A stretch of 64,000 nucleotides of DNA from Allokutzneria sp. NRRL B-24872 (lineage in GTDB: Bacteria > Actinomycetota > Actinomycetes > Mycobacteriales > Pseudonocardiaceae), in the NCBI RefSeq assembly GCF_002155965.1, contig NZ_MUMH01000085.1:107043-171042 (forward strand), written 5' to 3'. Shown here in pieces: positions 57,204 through 64,000 of this stretch. The notes under the pieces were generated by a model. It was not told where the DNA came from. It ran no database searches and was given only the letters and a program-made list of their open reading frames with translations. Both the position numbers and the translations under genes were made by a program. The first letter of the stretch is position 1, and each line of letters opens with the position of its first letter.

Positions 57204-58691
57204 CTAGTAGCGGCCGGTGCAGGCTGCGACGGGCGTGGTGGACCGCTCGGGGAGGTGGATCAGGCAGGCGCGGAACCACGTGTCCTCCTTGCCGTCGCCG
57301 TCGGCGTCGCGGATGACCGCCGCGGTGACGGAGCGCTCGTGCTCGCGGAGGAACGGCTTCGAGCACGTGTGCCAGCGACCCTCGACGCGCGAATCGGTCC
57401 ACTGGAGAGCGACGGTGAACCGTTCGGGGCTGAACTTCACGTAGCCCTCGGCCCAGTAGAACTCCTCGCGCCGGCCATCGGCGGTGCTGCGCGAGTCGCG
57501 GAAGAGCTGAGCGGCGCCAGCGGTGCCCTGGCCGATGCTCACCTGCCCGCGCGCGGCGTCCGTGTCGCGGATGAAGATGCGGGGCCCCGCCCACGCGACG
57601 GCGGTGACGTCGACGTCCGCGCGGCCGTCGTCGCAAGGGCGGTCCTTACCGCCACCGGGGTACTCGGCGGCATCGGTGCCGACGACGCCGCCCTGGCTCA
57701 CCCGCGCGGCTCCCGCACCGGTCGTGGTCATCGGGGCAGGAGCCGCGGCGACCTTCCACAGCTGCGTGCGCTTGCCGTTCTCGCACGGGCGTTGAGCGAG
57801 GTTCATCCCGGCATGAGCCGAGGCCCCGGCCATGCTCAGGCAGAGGCCGCTGTTGAGGTTCGCGATCTGCGCGGCGCCCGGGCCGTGCGGCTGCACCTGC
57901 CAGTACTGGTGCCTTTCTCCGTTGCACCCCCACTGCTGCGCGGGAGCGCGGTCGTCGTGCCTGCCGCTCACGACCTCCAGGCACATCAGGAGCTTGCCCT
58001 GCGGGCGGATCTGCACGAACTCGGGATTGTCGCGGTAGGGCGTGGCGAACTCCCACACGGCGCCCGGCGCCGAGCCACCGTTGAGCACCACAGCGCCCGC
58101 GCCGGGGTTGTCGGTCGCGCGGTCGATGGCCAGCCGCAGACCTGTTCCGCTGACTTCGATCACCGACGGCTTCGCGAGGTCGATGTGCTCCACGGGCGGT
58201 TCCGGCTGCACGACGAGCCACGTCACGAGCGCGATCACCGCGAGCCCGGCGACGGCGGCGGTCACGAGCGGCCACCGCCGCCGTCGCCGTTGTTGCGTCG
58301 GGGCGACGACGACCGGAGGAACCGGGGCCGAGGGGAGCTGCGTCTGCTCCAACAACACGTCGAGCGCGGCGATCCACGGCGCCGGGTCCATGCCGAGCGT
58401 CGTGACGTAGGCGCTGACGAAGCGGTGCGGATCGCGACTGAGCGCTAGGTCGTTGCGACCGGTCAGCAGCCGGTGCGCGGTCGCCTTCGACAGCATTCCG
58501 TGGCCGACGGCCGGATTGGCGCGCGCCATGTCGTCGAGCTTCTTGAAGCCGATCGGCGCGTCCGGCCACCCGGCGACGGCGCGCAGCCCGTCCAGCAGCG
58601 CGACGTACTGCGCGAGGTCCGTCGCCGTCGCTGGATCGGGTGGAACGGGTCCCGCGCCGCTCTCGTTCTCGTGCTTCACCGGCCCGAGCAT
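57204..58691 (-). CDS. Membrane protein with XRE-like N-terminus and ricin-type lectin domain
   Basis: The 495-residue protein has an N-terminal cytosolic helix-turn-helix-like part (VGHGMLSKATAHRLLTGRNDL), one membrane helix (about 140-161) and an extracytoplasmic ricin beta-trefoil (QxW-type: CLEVVSGRHDDRAPAQQWGC, HQYWQVQ) at about 175-315. The C-terminal part is a secreted domain with WRACLIH-like Cys motif. It could transmit a sugar signal from outside to a cytosolic regulator (inference). ATG 58691 has GGGGGAA upstream. Confidence 0.75.
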   Translation of the reverse strand: MLGPVKHENESGAGPVPPDPATATDLAQYVALLDGLRAVAGWPDAPIGFKKLDDMARANPAVGHGMLSKATAHRLLTGRNDLALSRDPHRFVSAYVTTLGMDPAPWIAALDVLLEQTQLPSAPVPPVVVAPTQQRRRRRWPLVTAAVAGLAVIALVTWLVVQPEPPVEHIDLAKPSVIEVSGTGLRLAIDRATDNPGAGAVVLNGGSAPGAVWEFATPYRDNPEFVQIRPQGKLLMCLEVVSGRHDDRAPAQQWGCNGERHQYWQVQPHGPGAAQIANLNSGLCLSMAGASAHAGMNLAQRPCENGKRTQLWKVAAAPAPMTTTGAGAARVSQGGVVGTDAAEYPGGGKDRPCDDGRADVDVTAVAWAGPRIFIRDTDAARGQVSIGQGTAGAAQLFRDSRSTADGRREEFYWAEGYVKFSPERFTVALQWTDSRVEGRWHTCSKPFLREHERSVTAAVIRDADGDGKEDTWFRACLIHLPERSTTPVAACTGRY

Positions 58692-58862
58692 CTGATTCCC
58701 CCTGTGCGTCGGTCCAACCGTCGGCGGTCCCACTTACCCCGGCTGACCTGTGTCTCAGCGTGTCCCACTGTCTCAACCAAGGTCAACACCTGTTCGTGGG
58801 ACAGCGCCAGACGTTAGCCAGGAAGGGCGGCACCGGCAGTCGTCGGGGCCCTCACGAAAGGC

Positions 58863-59216
58863 ATGATCGACATGAAGAAGTCTTCGCGCTCCGGCGTCCT
58901 GGCGACCGGGACCGTCGCACTCGCGACCGCGCTGACGATGATCGCGACCGGCACGGCGAACGCGGCCATCGCCCAGTCCGGGGGCAACCTCGTCCGGGCG
59001 AACCAGCACTGCGCGGCGGCCTTCGACGGCGAGAGCGACGGCCACGGGGTCTACGCGGACGTCCACCTCGTCGACGGCACGCACTTCTCGGTGTGGGACG
59101 GCAGCGGCTCCGACGGCAAGTGGGGGCCGACGACCTGCTGGAGCTCGCGGATCGCGAAGGTCCGGGTCGTCGAGGACAAGGGCCCGGCGTCGGGCTGGGT
59201 CTACAACCCGAACTGA
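58863..59216 (+). CDS. Small secreted protein
   Basis: The 117-residue protein has a signal peptide (to ANA, about 34) and a mature part with two cysteines (NQHCAAAF, TTCWSS). It is followed after 31 bp by another small secreted gene. I do not recognise it. Confidence 0.65.
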   Translation: MIDMKKSSRSGVLATGTVALATALTMIATGTANAAIAQSGGNLVRANQHCAAAFDGESDGHGVYADVHLVDGTHFSVWDGSGSDGKWGPTTCWSSRIAKVRVVEDKGPASGWVYNPN

Positions 59217-59247
59217 TCCACCTCGCCTCGAAGGGAAGGGCAGGCAC

Positions 59248-59694
59248 ATGTCCAGCACGGCAGCACGGGCACGTCGCTTCGCCGTCGTCGTCGCCGCGAC
59301 CACGTTCCTCACCGGACTGGCCGGAGCGACCGCGTCGGCGGGGGAGTGCAAGATCAACATCGGTGGTTTCGGCATCGGGTGCGGCCACGCGTTCAACAAG
59401 ACCACCTTCACCTTGCGCATCGCCTCGATCGTCAAGAGCGGCGGTACGACGTGCACCGTCCGCGACACCGGCGGCAAGGTGCTCAGCCGCAACTGGCGGT
59501 GCGAGAGCCGTTCGGTGCGGCCGGACTCGATGAGCCCGGTCCTCGGTGGTGGTCAGGACGTCGACGCGATCACCTTCGACCGCTCGTTCAAGGTCAACGA
59601 GCATCCGTTCAAGGCGGGGGAGTGGGTGAAGATCAAGGCCGTCGCGCTCTGCGTGAACGTCTGGGGATCGCAGCCCAGGTGCTTCACGAAGTGA
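59248..59694 (+). CDS. Small secreted Cys-rich protein
   Basis: The 148-residue protein has a signal peptide (to ASA, about 31) and at least five cysteines (GECKINIG, GCGHAF, TTCTVRD, WRCESR, RCFTK). It is the second of a two-gene secreted pair and ends at a strong terminator. Function unknown. Confidence 0.65.
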   Translation: MSSTAARARRFAVVVAATTFLTGLAGATASAGECKINIGGFGIGCGHAFNKTTFTLRIASIVKSGGTTCTVRDTGGKVLSRNWRCESRSVRPDSMSPVLGGGQDVDAITFDRSFKVNEHPFKAGEWVKIKAVALCVNVWGSQPRCFTK

Positions 59695-59700
59695 GCTGAC

Positions 59701-59734
59701 GCGGTGGCCTCCCGGGCGATCGGGAGGCCACCGC
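59701..59734. terminator. Perfect 14-6-14 hairpin terminator
   Basis: GCGGTGGCCTCCCG pairs perfectly with CGGGAGGCCACCGC across a 6-nt loop, 6 bp after the stop of the secreted gene. It can serve both the rightward gene and the old leftward SDR gene remnant. Confidence 0.85.
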
Positions 59735-59735
59735 C

Positions 59736-59947
59736 TCACCGGGTGAGGTGCCGTCCGCCCGCGACCGAGACCGTCTCGCCGTTGACGTGCCGTTGGCGGC
59801 GGAGCCGAGGAACGCCGTCACGGCGGCGACGTCCTCGGGCGTGCAGATCCGCAGCGTCGGCGTCTTCGCGGACTCGGCGTCGACCGCATCCTGGCCCAGA
59901 TCGGGGGTGGTCAGGGCGCGGTCGGTGAGCGTGAAGCCGGGGCGCAC
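59736..59947 (-). pseudogene. C-terminal remnant of a short-chain dehydrogenase (SDR)
   Basis: The segment codes for an SDR C-terminus: VRPGFTLTDRALTT, TPTLRICTPEDVAAVTAFLGSAANG, then HVNGETVSVAGGRHLTR and a stop, which needs one frameshift. The Rossmann and YxxxK parts are missing. It begins abruptly at about 59947. Confidence 0.75.
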
Positions 59948-59949
59948 GA

Positions 59950-60159
59950 ACCGCCCACCGCCACCCGCAGCGTCTCGCGGCTGGAGGGCGGGGGGTGGTT
60001 CCGCCGCGAGCCCGTCCCGGGGACCGCCGTCAGGTCCGCATCGTCGCCACCGAGGCCGGGCGCGCGCTCGTGCCCGAGATCGAGCGCGTGTGGGCGGAGC
60101 TGGCCGAGGACGCCCTGCGGCCGGAGCTGGAGCCGGAACTCCGAGCTGCTTCGTGTTGA
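59950..60159 (+). pseudogene. C-terminal remnant of a MarR-type regulator
   Basis: The segment reads as SRLEGGGWFRREPVPG, then (after one frameshift) DRRQVRIVATEAGRALVPEIERVWAELAEDAL, typical of MarR C-termini. The N-terminal half of the regulator is missing. It starts where the SDR remnant starts, in the opposite direction. Confidence 0.75.
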
Positions 60160-60160
60160 T

Positions 60161-61435
60161 CTACCGAGTGCCCACCGACCGCAGGGTCGCGAGCACCAGC
60201 GCGCGGGTCACGGTGACGATTTCCTTGACGCTGACCTGTTCCTGCGGGCTGTGCGCGTGGCGCACGTCGCCGGGGCCGTACTGCAACGTCGGGATGTCCG
60301 CGCCGGAGTACAGCCGCAGGTCGCTGCCGTAAGGAGCGCCGCGCTCGGCCGGTCGCGGACCGCCGGTGACATCCGCGTGCGCGTCGCCGACGAGCGCCGC
60401 GAGCGGGTGCCCGGGCGCCAACCGCCCGCTGGCGAACTGCCCGCCGGGCCACGTCACCACGGCCGGGTGGGCGCTCAACCAGGGATCGCCCGCGCAGGCT
60501 TCGGCCACGCACTCCTCCAGTTCGGCGCGCGCCTTCGCCGGGTCCTCGCCGAGCTGCACGCCGAGCCTGCCCTCGGCCACGAGCAGGTCCGGAACGCTGC
60601 TCGCCCAGTCGCCCGCCTGCACCGTGCCGACGGAGAGCGGGTAGGGGATCGGGTACTCCGACATGAGCGGGTCGGCGCTGGTGTTGCGGCGGGCCTCCAA
60701 GCGGGCGAGCGCGTGGTGGATCGGCAGGTATGCGTCGATCGCGCTCGTGCCGACGTAGCGGGTGCTGCCGTGCGCGGCCCTGCCGGGGACCTCGATGCGG
60801 AAGGTCAGCGCCCCGGCGTTCGCGGTCATCAGCGCGCCGCTGGTCGGCTCGGTGATGATGCAGGCGTCACCGGTGTGACCGCGCTGAAGCGTGCCGAAGG
60901 CGCCGAGCCCGCCGTCCTCCTCGCTCACCACGAAGTGCGTCGACACCTGCCCGCGCAGCCGGGCGCCCGCGCGCCGGATCGCCTCCAGCGCGGCGATGAT
61001 CGCGACGATGCCCGCCTTCATGTCGCAGGCGCCTCGCCCGTGCACCACGTCGCCGACGATCCTCGGGCGGAACGGGTCGCCCTCCCACTGCTTGAGGTCG
61101 CCCGGCGGCACCACGTCGGCGTGACCCTGCAAGATCAGCGTCGGGCCGTCGCCCCCGTGCTGCGTCCCGCCGACGACACCCCAGGCTTCGGTTCGCGGCG
61201 CTTCGCCGCCGGGGAAGTCGGGGTGCCCGCGCAGCTCGTCCAGGTCCATCTGCCAGAGGTCGACGTCCATGCCCGCGCGCCCCAGCTGGCGGGCGAGGAC
61301 GTGCTGCAGCTCGGACTCCGCGGCGGTGCCCGTCACGCTCGGGACGGCCAGCAGCTCCACCAGGTTCTGGCCGATGGCGCACTCGTCGATCGCGGCCAGT
61401 GCTGACGCTTCCACGCCGCTCAACTGCGCTGTCAT
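60161..61435 (-). CDS. M20-family peptidase/deacylase (ArgE/DapE/ACY1)
   Basis: The 424-residue protein has the di-zinc motifs LQGHADVVPPG, GRGACDMKAG, SEEDGG and HSPQEQ, and a lid domain. Family members hydrolyse N-acyl amino acids, including acetylornithine and diaminopimelate derivatives. ATG 61435 has GGAGCGGGG upstream. It ends just before the MarR remnant. The substrate cannot be told from sequence. Confidence 0.85.
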   Translation of the reverse strand: MTAQLSGVEASALAAIDECAIGQNLVELLAVPSVTGTAAESELQHVLARQLGRAGMDVDLWQMDLDELRGHPDFPGGEAPRTEAWGVVGGTQHGGDGPTLILQGHADVVPPGDLKQWEGDPFRPRIVGDVVHGRGACDMKAGIVAIIAALEAIRRAGARLRGQVSTHFVVSEEDGGLGAFGTLQRGHTGDACIITEPTSGALMTANAGALTFRIEVPGRAAHGSTRYVGTSAIDAYLPIHHALARLEARRNTSADPLMSEYPIPYPLSVGTVQAGDWASSVPDLLVAEGRLGVQLGEDPAKARAELEECVAEACAGDPWLSAHPAVVTWPGGQFASGRLAPGHPLAALVGDAHADVTGGPRPAERGAPYGSDLRLYSGADIPTLQYGPGDVRHAHSPQEQVSVKEIVTVTRALVLATLRSVGTR

Positions 61436-61586
61436 CGCAACCCCGCTCCCGGTCGTGATCATCAGAACGATCCGGGAGCCTACGGCACTCGTCGGCCCTG
61501 AAATTGGCAGTCACGATGACTTCAGTGCCGAATGAAACCAATCCCGTCGGGCCGAAGAAGAGCAACAGCGCCAGGAAGGAGCGCGG

Positions 61587-62006
61587 TCAGCCGTCGTAGC
61601 GCGCCCGTGCGTCGGTGACCTCGTTGATGTGGATCTCCGCCCAGTCGCGGATCGCGGCGAGCGGGCCGGTGAGCGTCCGCCCGAGCGGGGTCAGCCCGTA
61701 CTCGACCTTCGGCGGCACGGTGGGGTGCGAGGTGCGGGTGAGCAGGCCGTCGCGCTCCAGGCTGCGCAGCGTCTGGGTGAGCATCTTCTCGCTGACCCCG
61801 TCGATGGCCGCGCGCAGCTCGCCGTAGCGCTTCGTGCCCGTGGACAGGCAGCCCACGATCAGCGCGGTCCACTTGTCGGCGATCCGGTCGAGCACCTGCC
61901 GTGAGGGGCACGGCGCGCTGTAGACGTCGGCCGGGCGACCGTCGGGCAGCCACGCCAGCACGGGTCCGGGCGTGCCCGGTCTGGGGCGGCGGCTGTGCGG
62001 CGGCAT
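61587..62006 (-). CDS. HxlR-family transcriptional regulator
   Basis: The 139-residue protein has the HxlR winged helix (CPSRQVLDRIADKWTALIVGCLSTGTKRYGELRAAIDGVSEKMLTQTLRSLERDGLL read in parts), with the conserved N-terminal Cys (CPSR). It starts 11 bp after the metallo-beta-lactamase gene in the same direction, forming one operon. It probably binds the palindrome at 62951. Confidence 0.85.
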   Translation of the reverse strand: MPPHSRRPRPGTPGPVLAWLPDGRPADVYSAPCPSRQVLDRIADKWTALIVGCLSTGTKRYGELRAAIDGVSEKMLTQTLRSLERDGLLTRTSHPTVPPKVEYGLTPLGRTLTGPLAAIRDWAEIHINEVTDARARYDG

Positions 62007-62016
62007 GGCGCGGACG

Positions 62017-62877
62017 CTAGTCGATGCGCAGTCCGCTAGCCCACGTCCGCAGCGGCGCGGGCGGCAGGACCCGGCCGAACACCTGTCCCGCGAAGTGCCC
62101 GCCCGCCAGGATCGTGTGCTCGTCCTGCACGTCCTTCACCACGTGCTCGCGGGTCGCGACGCCCTGTTCCGGGTCGACGTCGAAGGCGAAGCTCCAGTGG
62201 CTCTCGGTGATCTGCACCTGGCAGTGCATGACGTCGCCGAGGACGAGCACGCGCCGCGGGTCGGCTCCGCCGGGGTCGCGCACCTCCACGCTGCTGTGCC
62301 CGGGGGTGTGGCCCGGCGTGGCGAGGACGCGGACACCCGGCGCGATGGTGTCGCCGTCGCCGACGAAGTCGATCACCTCGGAGAGCGGCTGCTGCACGGT
62401 GTCCAGGTCCGGGCCGACGAGATCCGCGGTGCCGTGCCAGTGCCGCCACTCGGCCTCGCTGACCAGATGCCGTGCGTTGGCGAAGGTGAGGCTGCCCTCG
62501 CGCGTCGTCCAGCCCACGTGGTCGTGGTGCAGGTGCGTGTACACGACGGTGTCGATGTCGTTGGGGGACAAGCCTTCCGCCGCGAGCGCGGTGAGCAGGC
62601 CGCCGCCGTGGAACTCGGCCGCGTCGGGCAGCGCGAAGTCGACCGCGCCGAGCCCGAGGTCGACCAGGACGGCGCGGTCGCCGGTGCGCACGAGGAACGA
62701 CCCGATGCTCACCGGGAACCACCCGCGCCGGTCCAGGAAGGCGTCGTGCGTGGCCCAGCCGTCAGGGACGCTCGCGGGCAGGAACACCGCCGGGTTGAGC
62801 CACGCGTGCCCGTCCGGCAGGTAGGTGACGGTGGTCGGGCCGACGCGGACCTGTGCGCGCTCAGCGGGTCTGGACAT
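62017..62877 (-). CDS. Metallo-beta-lactamase-fold hydrolase
   Basis: The 286-residue protein has the HxHxDH metal site THLHHDHVGW (H115, H117, D119, H120), then TPGHTPGHS, GDVMH and GGHFAG histidines/Asp. It belongs to the lactonase/quorum-quenching-like or general MBL group. ATG 62877 faces the alpha/beta hydrolase across a palindromic promoter. Confidence 0.88.
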   Translation of the reverse strand: MSRPAERAQVRVGPTTVTYLPDGHAWLNPAVFLPASVPDGWATHDAFLDRRGWFPVSIGSFLVRTGDRAVLVDLGLGAVDFALPDAAEFHGGGLLTALAAEGLSPNDIDTVVYTHLHHDHVGWTTREGSLTFANARHLVSEAEWRHWHGTADLVGPDLDTVQQPLSEVIDFVGDGDTIAPGVRVLATPGHTPGHSSVEVRDPGGADPRRVLVLGDVMHCQVQITESHWSFAFDVDPEQGVATREHVVKDVQDEHTILAGGHFAGQVFGRVLPPAPLRTWASGLRID

Positions 62878-62950
62878 GGTTGCTGCTCCTCGGAAAGCGG
62901 TCGGAACGGGTGCACCACGACCTTCGACGAGCAGCTCTCCCAGCGGAAGT

Positions 62951-62968
62951 ACGCACTTGCAAGTGCGT
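62951..62968. promoter_or_regulatory. Perfect 18-bp palindrome ACGCACTTGCAAGTGCGT
   Basis: The palindrome lies in the 169-bp divergent region, 74 bp before the MBL gene start and 79 bp before the alpha/beta hydrolase. CACTTGCAAGTG-type dyads are typical of HxlR or TetR operators. The HxlR protein encoded at the end of the MBL operon is the likely ligand. Confidence 0.65.
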
Positions 62969-63046
62969 GTTCAGGCTCAGCTGAAGTGGTTACCGCGTCG
63001 ACGGGCCTGGGTACGCCGAGGAATCAGCTGTGAGGAAGGAGAAGTC

Positions 63047-63925
63047 GTGGTGGTACCGGTCGCGCACAGGACGCTGGAGCTGGACGGAACGAGGATCTTC
63101 TACCGCGAGGCGGGGCCGTCCGACGCGCCAGTTGTCGTTCTGCCCCATGGGTATCCGTGCTCCTCCTACCAGTTCCGCAACCTCATGGCCGCGCTCGGTG
63201 ACCAGTGGCGGCTCATCGCGCCCGACTACCCCGGTTTCGGGTACAGCGGCACACCCGATCCGGTCGACTTCGCCTACACCTTCGACGCCTATGCGGATTT
63301 CCTCCACCGCTTCGTGCGACGGCTCGAACTGGACCGGTACGTGGTCTACCTCCACGACTACGGCTCCCAGATCGGTCTGCGGCTGGCCATGGCCGACCCC
63401 GATCGCATCGCGGGCCTGGTCATCCAGAACGGGGACATCTACGAGGACGAGCACGGCCCCAAGTACGCGCCGCTCAAGGAGTACTGGAACAACCCGACGC
63501 CGGAGGGCCGCGCGAAGCTCGGCAACGCCGTGAGCGAGGAGGGTTTCCGCGACGAGTTCGTCGGCGAGATCCCGCCCCGGCTCGTCGAGCGCGTTTCGCC
63601 CGACCTGTGGCGGCTGCACTGGGCGCTCATGTCCACACCCGCGCGGCGCGAGAACCTGATCACGCTGCTGGCCGACCAGCGCAACACCGTGCCGTGGTTC
63701 GCGCGGCAGCAGGACTACCTCCGCCAGCACCGCCCGCCGACGCTGATCGTGTGGGGACCGCACGACGGCTACATGCCCGAGGGCGCCGCGCGGGCGTACC
63801 TGCGCGACCTCCCCGACGCCGAGCTCCACCTGCTCGACGCCGGTCACTGGGCCCTGGAGACCCACCTCGACGAGATCTCCGCACTCGTGCGCACCTTCCT
63901 CACACGCGTCCACCCCACCCCCTGA
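63047..63925 (+). CDS. Alpha/beta hydrolase with Asp nucleophile (epoxide hydrolase/haloalkane-dehalogenase type)
   Basis: The 292-residue protein has oxyanion motif HGYP, nucleophile Asp in YLHDYGSQIG (D104), and catalytic His in DAGHWALET. This is the HDxG signature of epoxide hydrolases and dehalogenases, not of Ser esterases. GTG 63047 sits behind GAAGGAGAA; GTG 63050 is next. It is divergent from the MBL-HxlR operon and probably shares its regulation. Confidence 0.83.
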   Translation: MVVPVAHRTLELDGTRIFYREAGPSDAPVVVLPHGYPCSSYQFRNLMAALGDQWRLIAPDYPGFGYSGTPDPVDFAYTFDAYADFLHRFVRRLELDRYVVYLHDYGSQIGLRLAMADPDRIAGLVIQNGDIYEDEHGPKYAPLKEYWNNPTPEGRAKLGNAVSEEGFRDEFVGEIPPRLVERVSPDLWRLHWALMSTPARRENLITLLADQRNTVPWFARQQDYLRQHRPPTLIVWGPHDGYMPEGAARAYLRDLPDAELHLLDAGHWALETHLDEISALVRTFLTRVHPTP

Positions 63926-64000
63926 ACGCGCCCTGCACCCCACTTCCTCGTTCGCCCCAACCCGACCCGCAGTGGTCCAGACCTTTCCCGTTTCGTACCG

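Noticed and set aside
1..64000. tRNA or rRNA genes, insertion sequences, prophage
   Set aside because: No cloverleaf, rRNA-like stretch, transposase or phage structural gene was recognised in reading; a tRNAscan or ISfinder search would settle it.

Overview
The window is GC-rich with very strong third-position GC, many GTG/TTG starts, 4-nt gene overlaps, short or leaderless leaders, many small one-component regulators and secreted proteins with Ala-rich signal peptides. This points to a filamentous actinomycete. A CmtR orthologue, a DUF6292-type protein and the regulator styles suggest a Pseudonocardiaceae-like host (inference). I see no rRNA, tRNA, CRISPR array, insertion sequence or prophage. 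It looks like an accessory, conflict- and stress-rich stretch of a linear or large chromosome.

Layout. 1-4.6 kb: an arsenic island with an ArsR-ArsN fusion, a flavoprotein, ArsR/ArsC, and ArsR/Acr3, with two copies of an ATCGA-N6-TCGAT operator. 4.7-10 kb: TetR and alpha/beta hydrolase, a secreted protein, and a large GH106-type glycosidase behind a LacI-type operator. 10-18.4 kb: a LysR-controlled diaminopropionate ammonia-lyase/amidohydrolase pair, GNAT, AraC/epimerase, MarR/FMN-reductase-GNAT fusion and a VOC protein. 18.4-24.3 kb: a two-component system (double-headed, half-degenerate kinase plus NarL-type regulator) beside a secreted SGNH hydrolase, a lipoprotein and a membrane protein; two of these promoters share an almost identical palindrome. 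24.3-26.3 kb: hypotheticals and a small diguanylate cyclase with a structured leader. 26.4-33.3 kb: a six-gene, mostly overlapping operon (TPR regulator, cytosine-deaminase-like amidohydrolase, NitT/ThiY-type ABC transporter, FAD oxidoreductase), probably for uptake and processing of an N-heterocycle. 33.3-44.3 kb: cold-shock protein, MerR fusion/MFS exporter, LRR protein, antiporter with a UBP zinc finger, a frameshifted gene, PHP protein and a large secreted repeat protein.

44.4-50.8 kb is the most interesting part. A CRP-like cNMP regulator is followed by a three-gene GTGA-coupled operon: a class III cyclase-like protein, a P-loop STAND-like protein and a two-TM SPFH-like protein. The cyclase C-terminus and the STAND N-terminus carry the same prion/RHIM-like motif, encoded by a 71-bp direct repeat exactly 200 bp apart with two mismatches. 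This fits an amyloid-signalling conflict system. An Imm1-like immunity gene and an orphan BtrH-like gene lie next to it.

50.9-64 kb: MarR/SnoaL, CmtR/CDF metal efflux, a short UvrA-type protein, GlxA-type regulator and cupin, a membrane ricin-lectin protein, small secreted proteins, a deletion scar with 3' remnants of an SDR and a MarR gene, an M20 peptidase, and a metallo-beta-lactamase-fold/HxlR pair facing an alpha/beta hydrolase with an Asp nucleophile.
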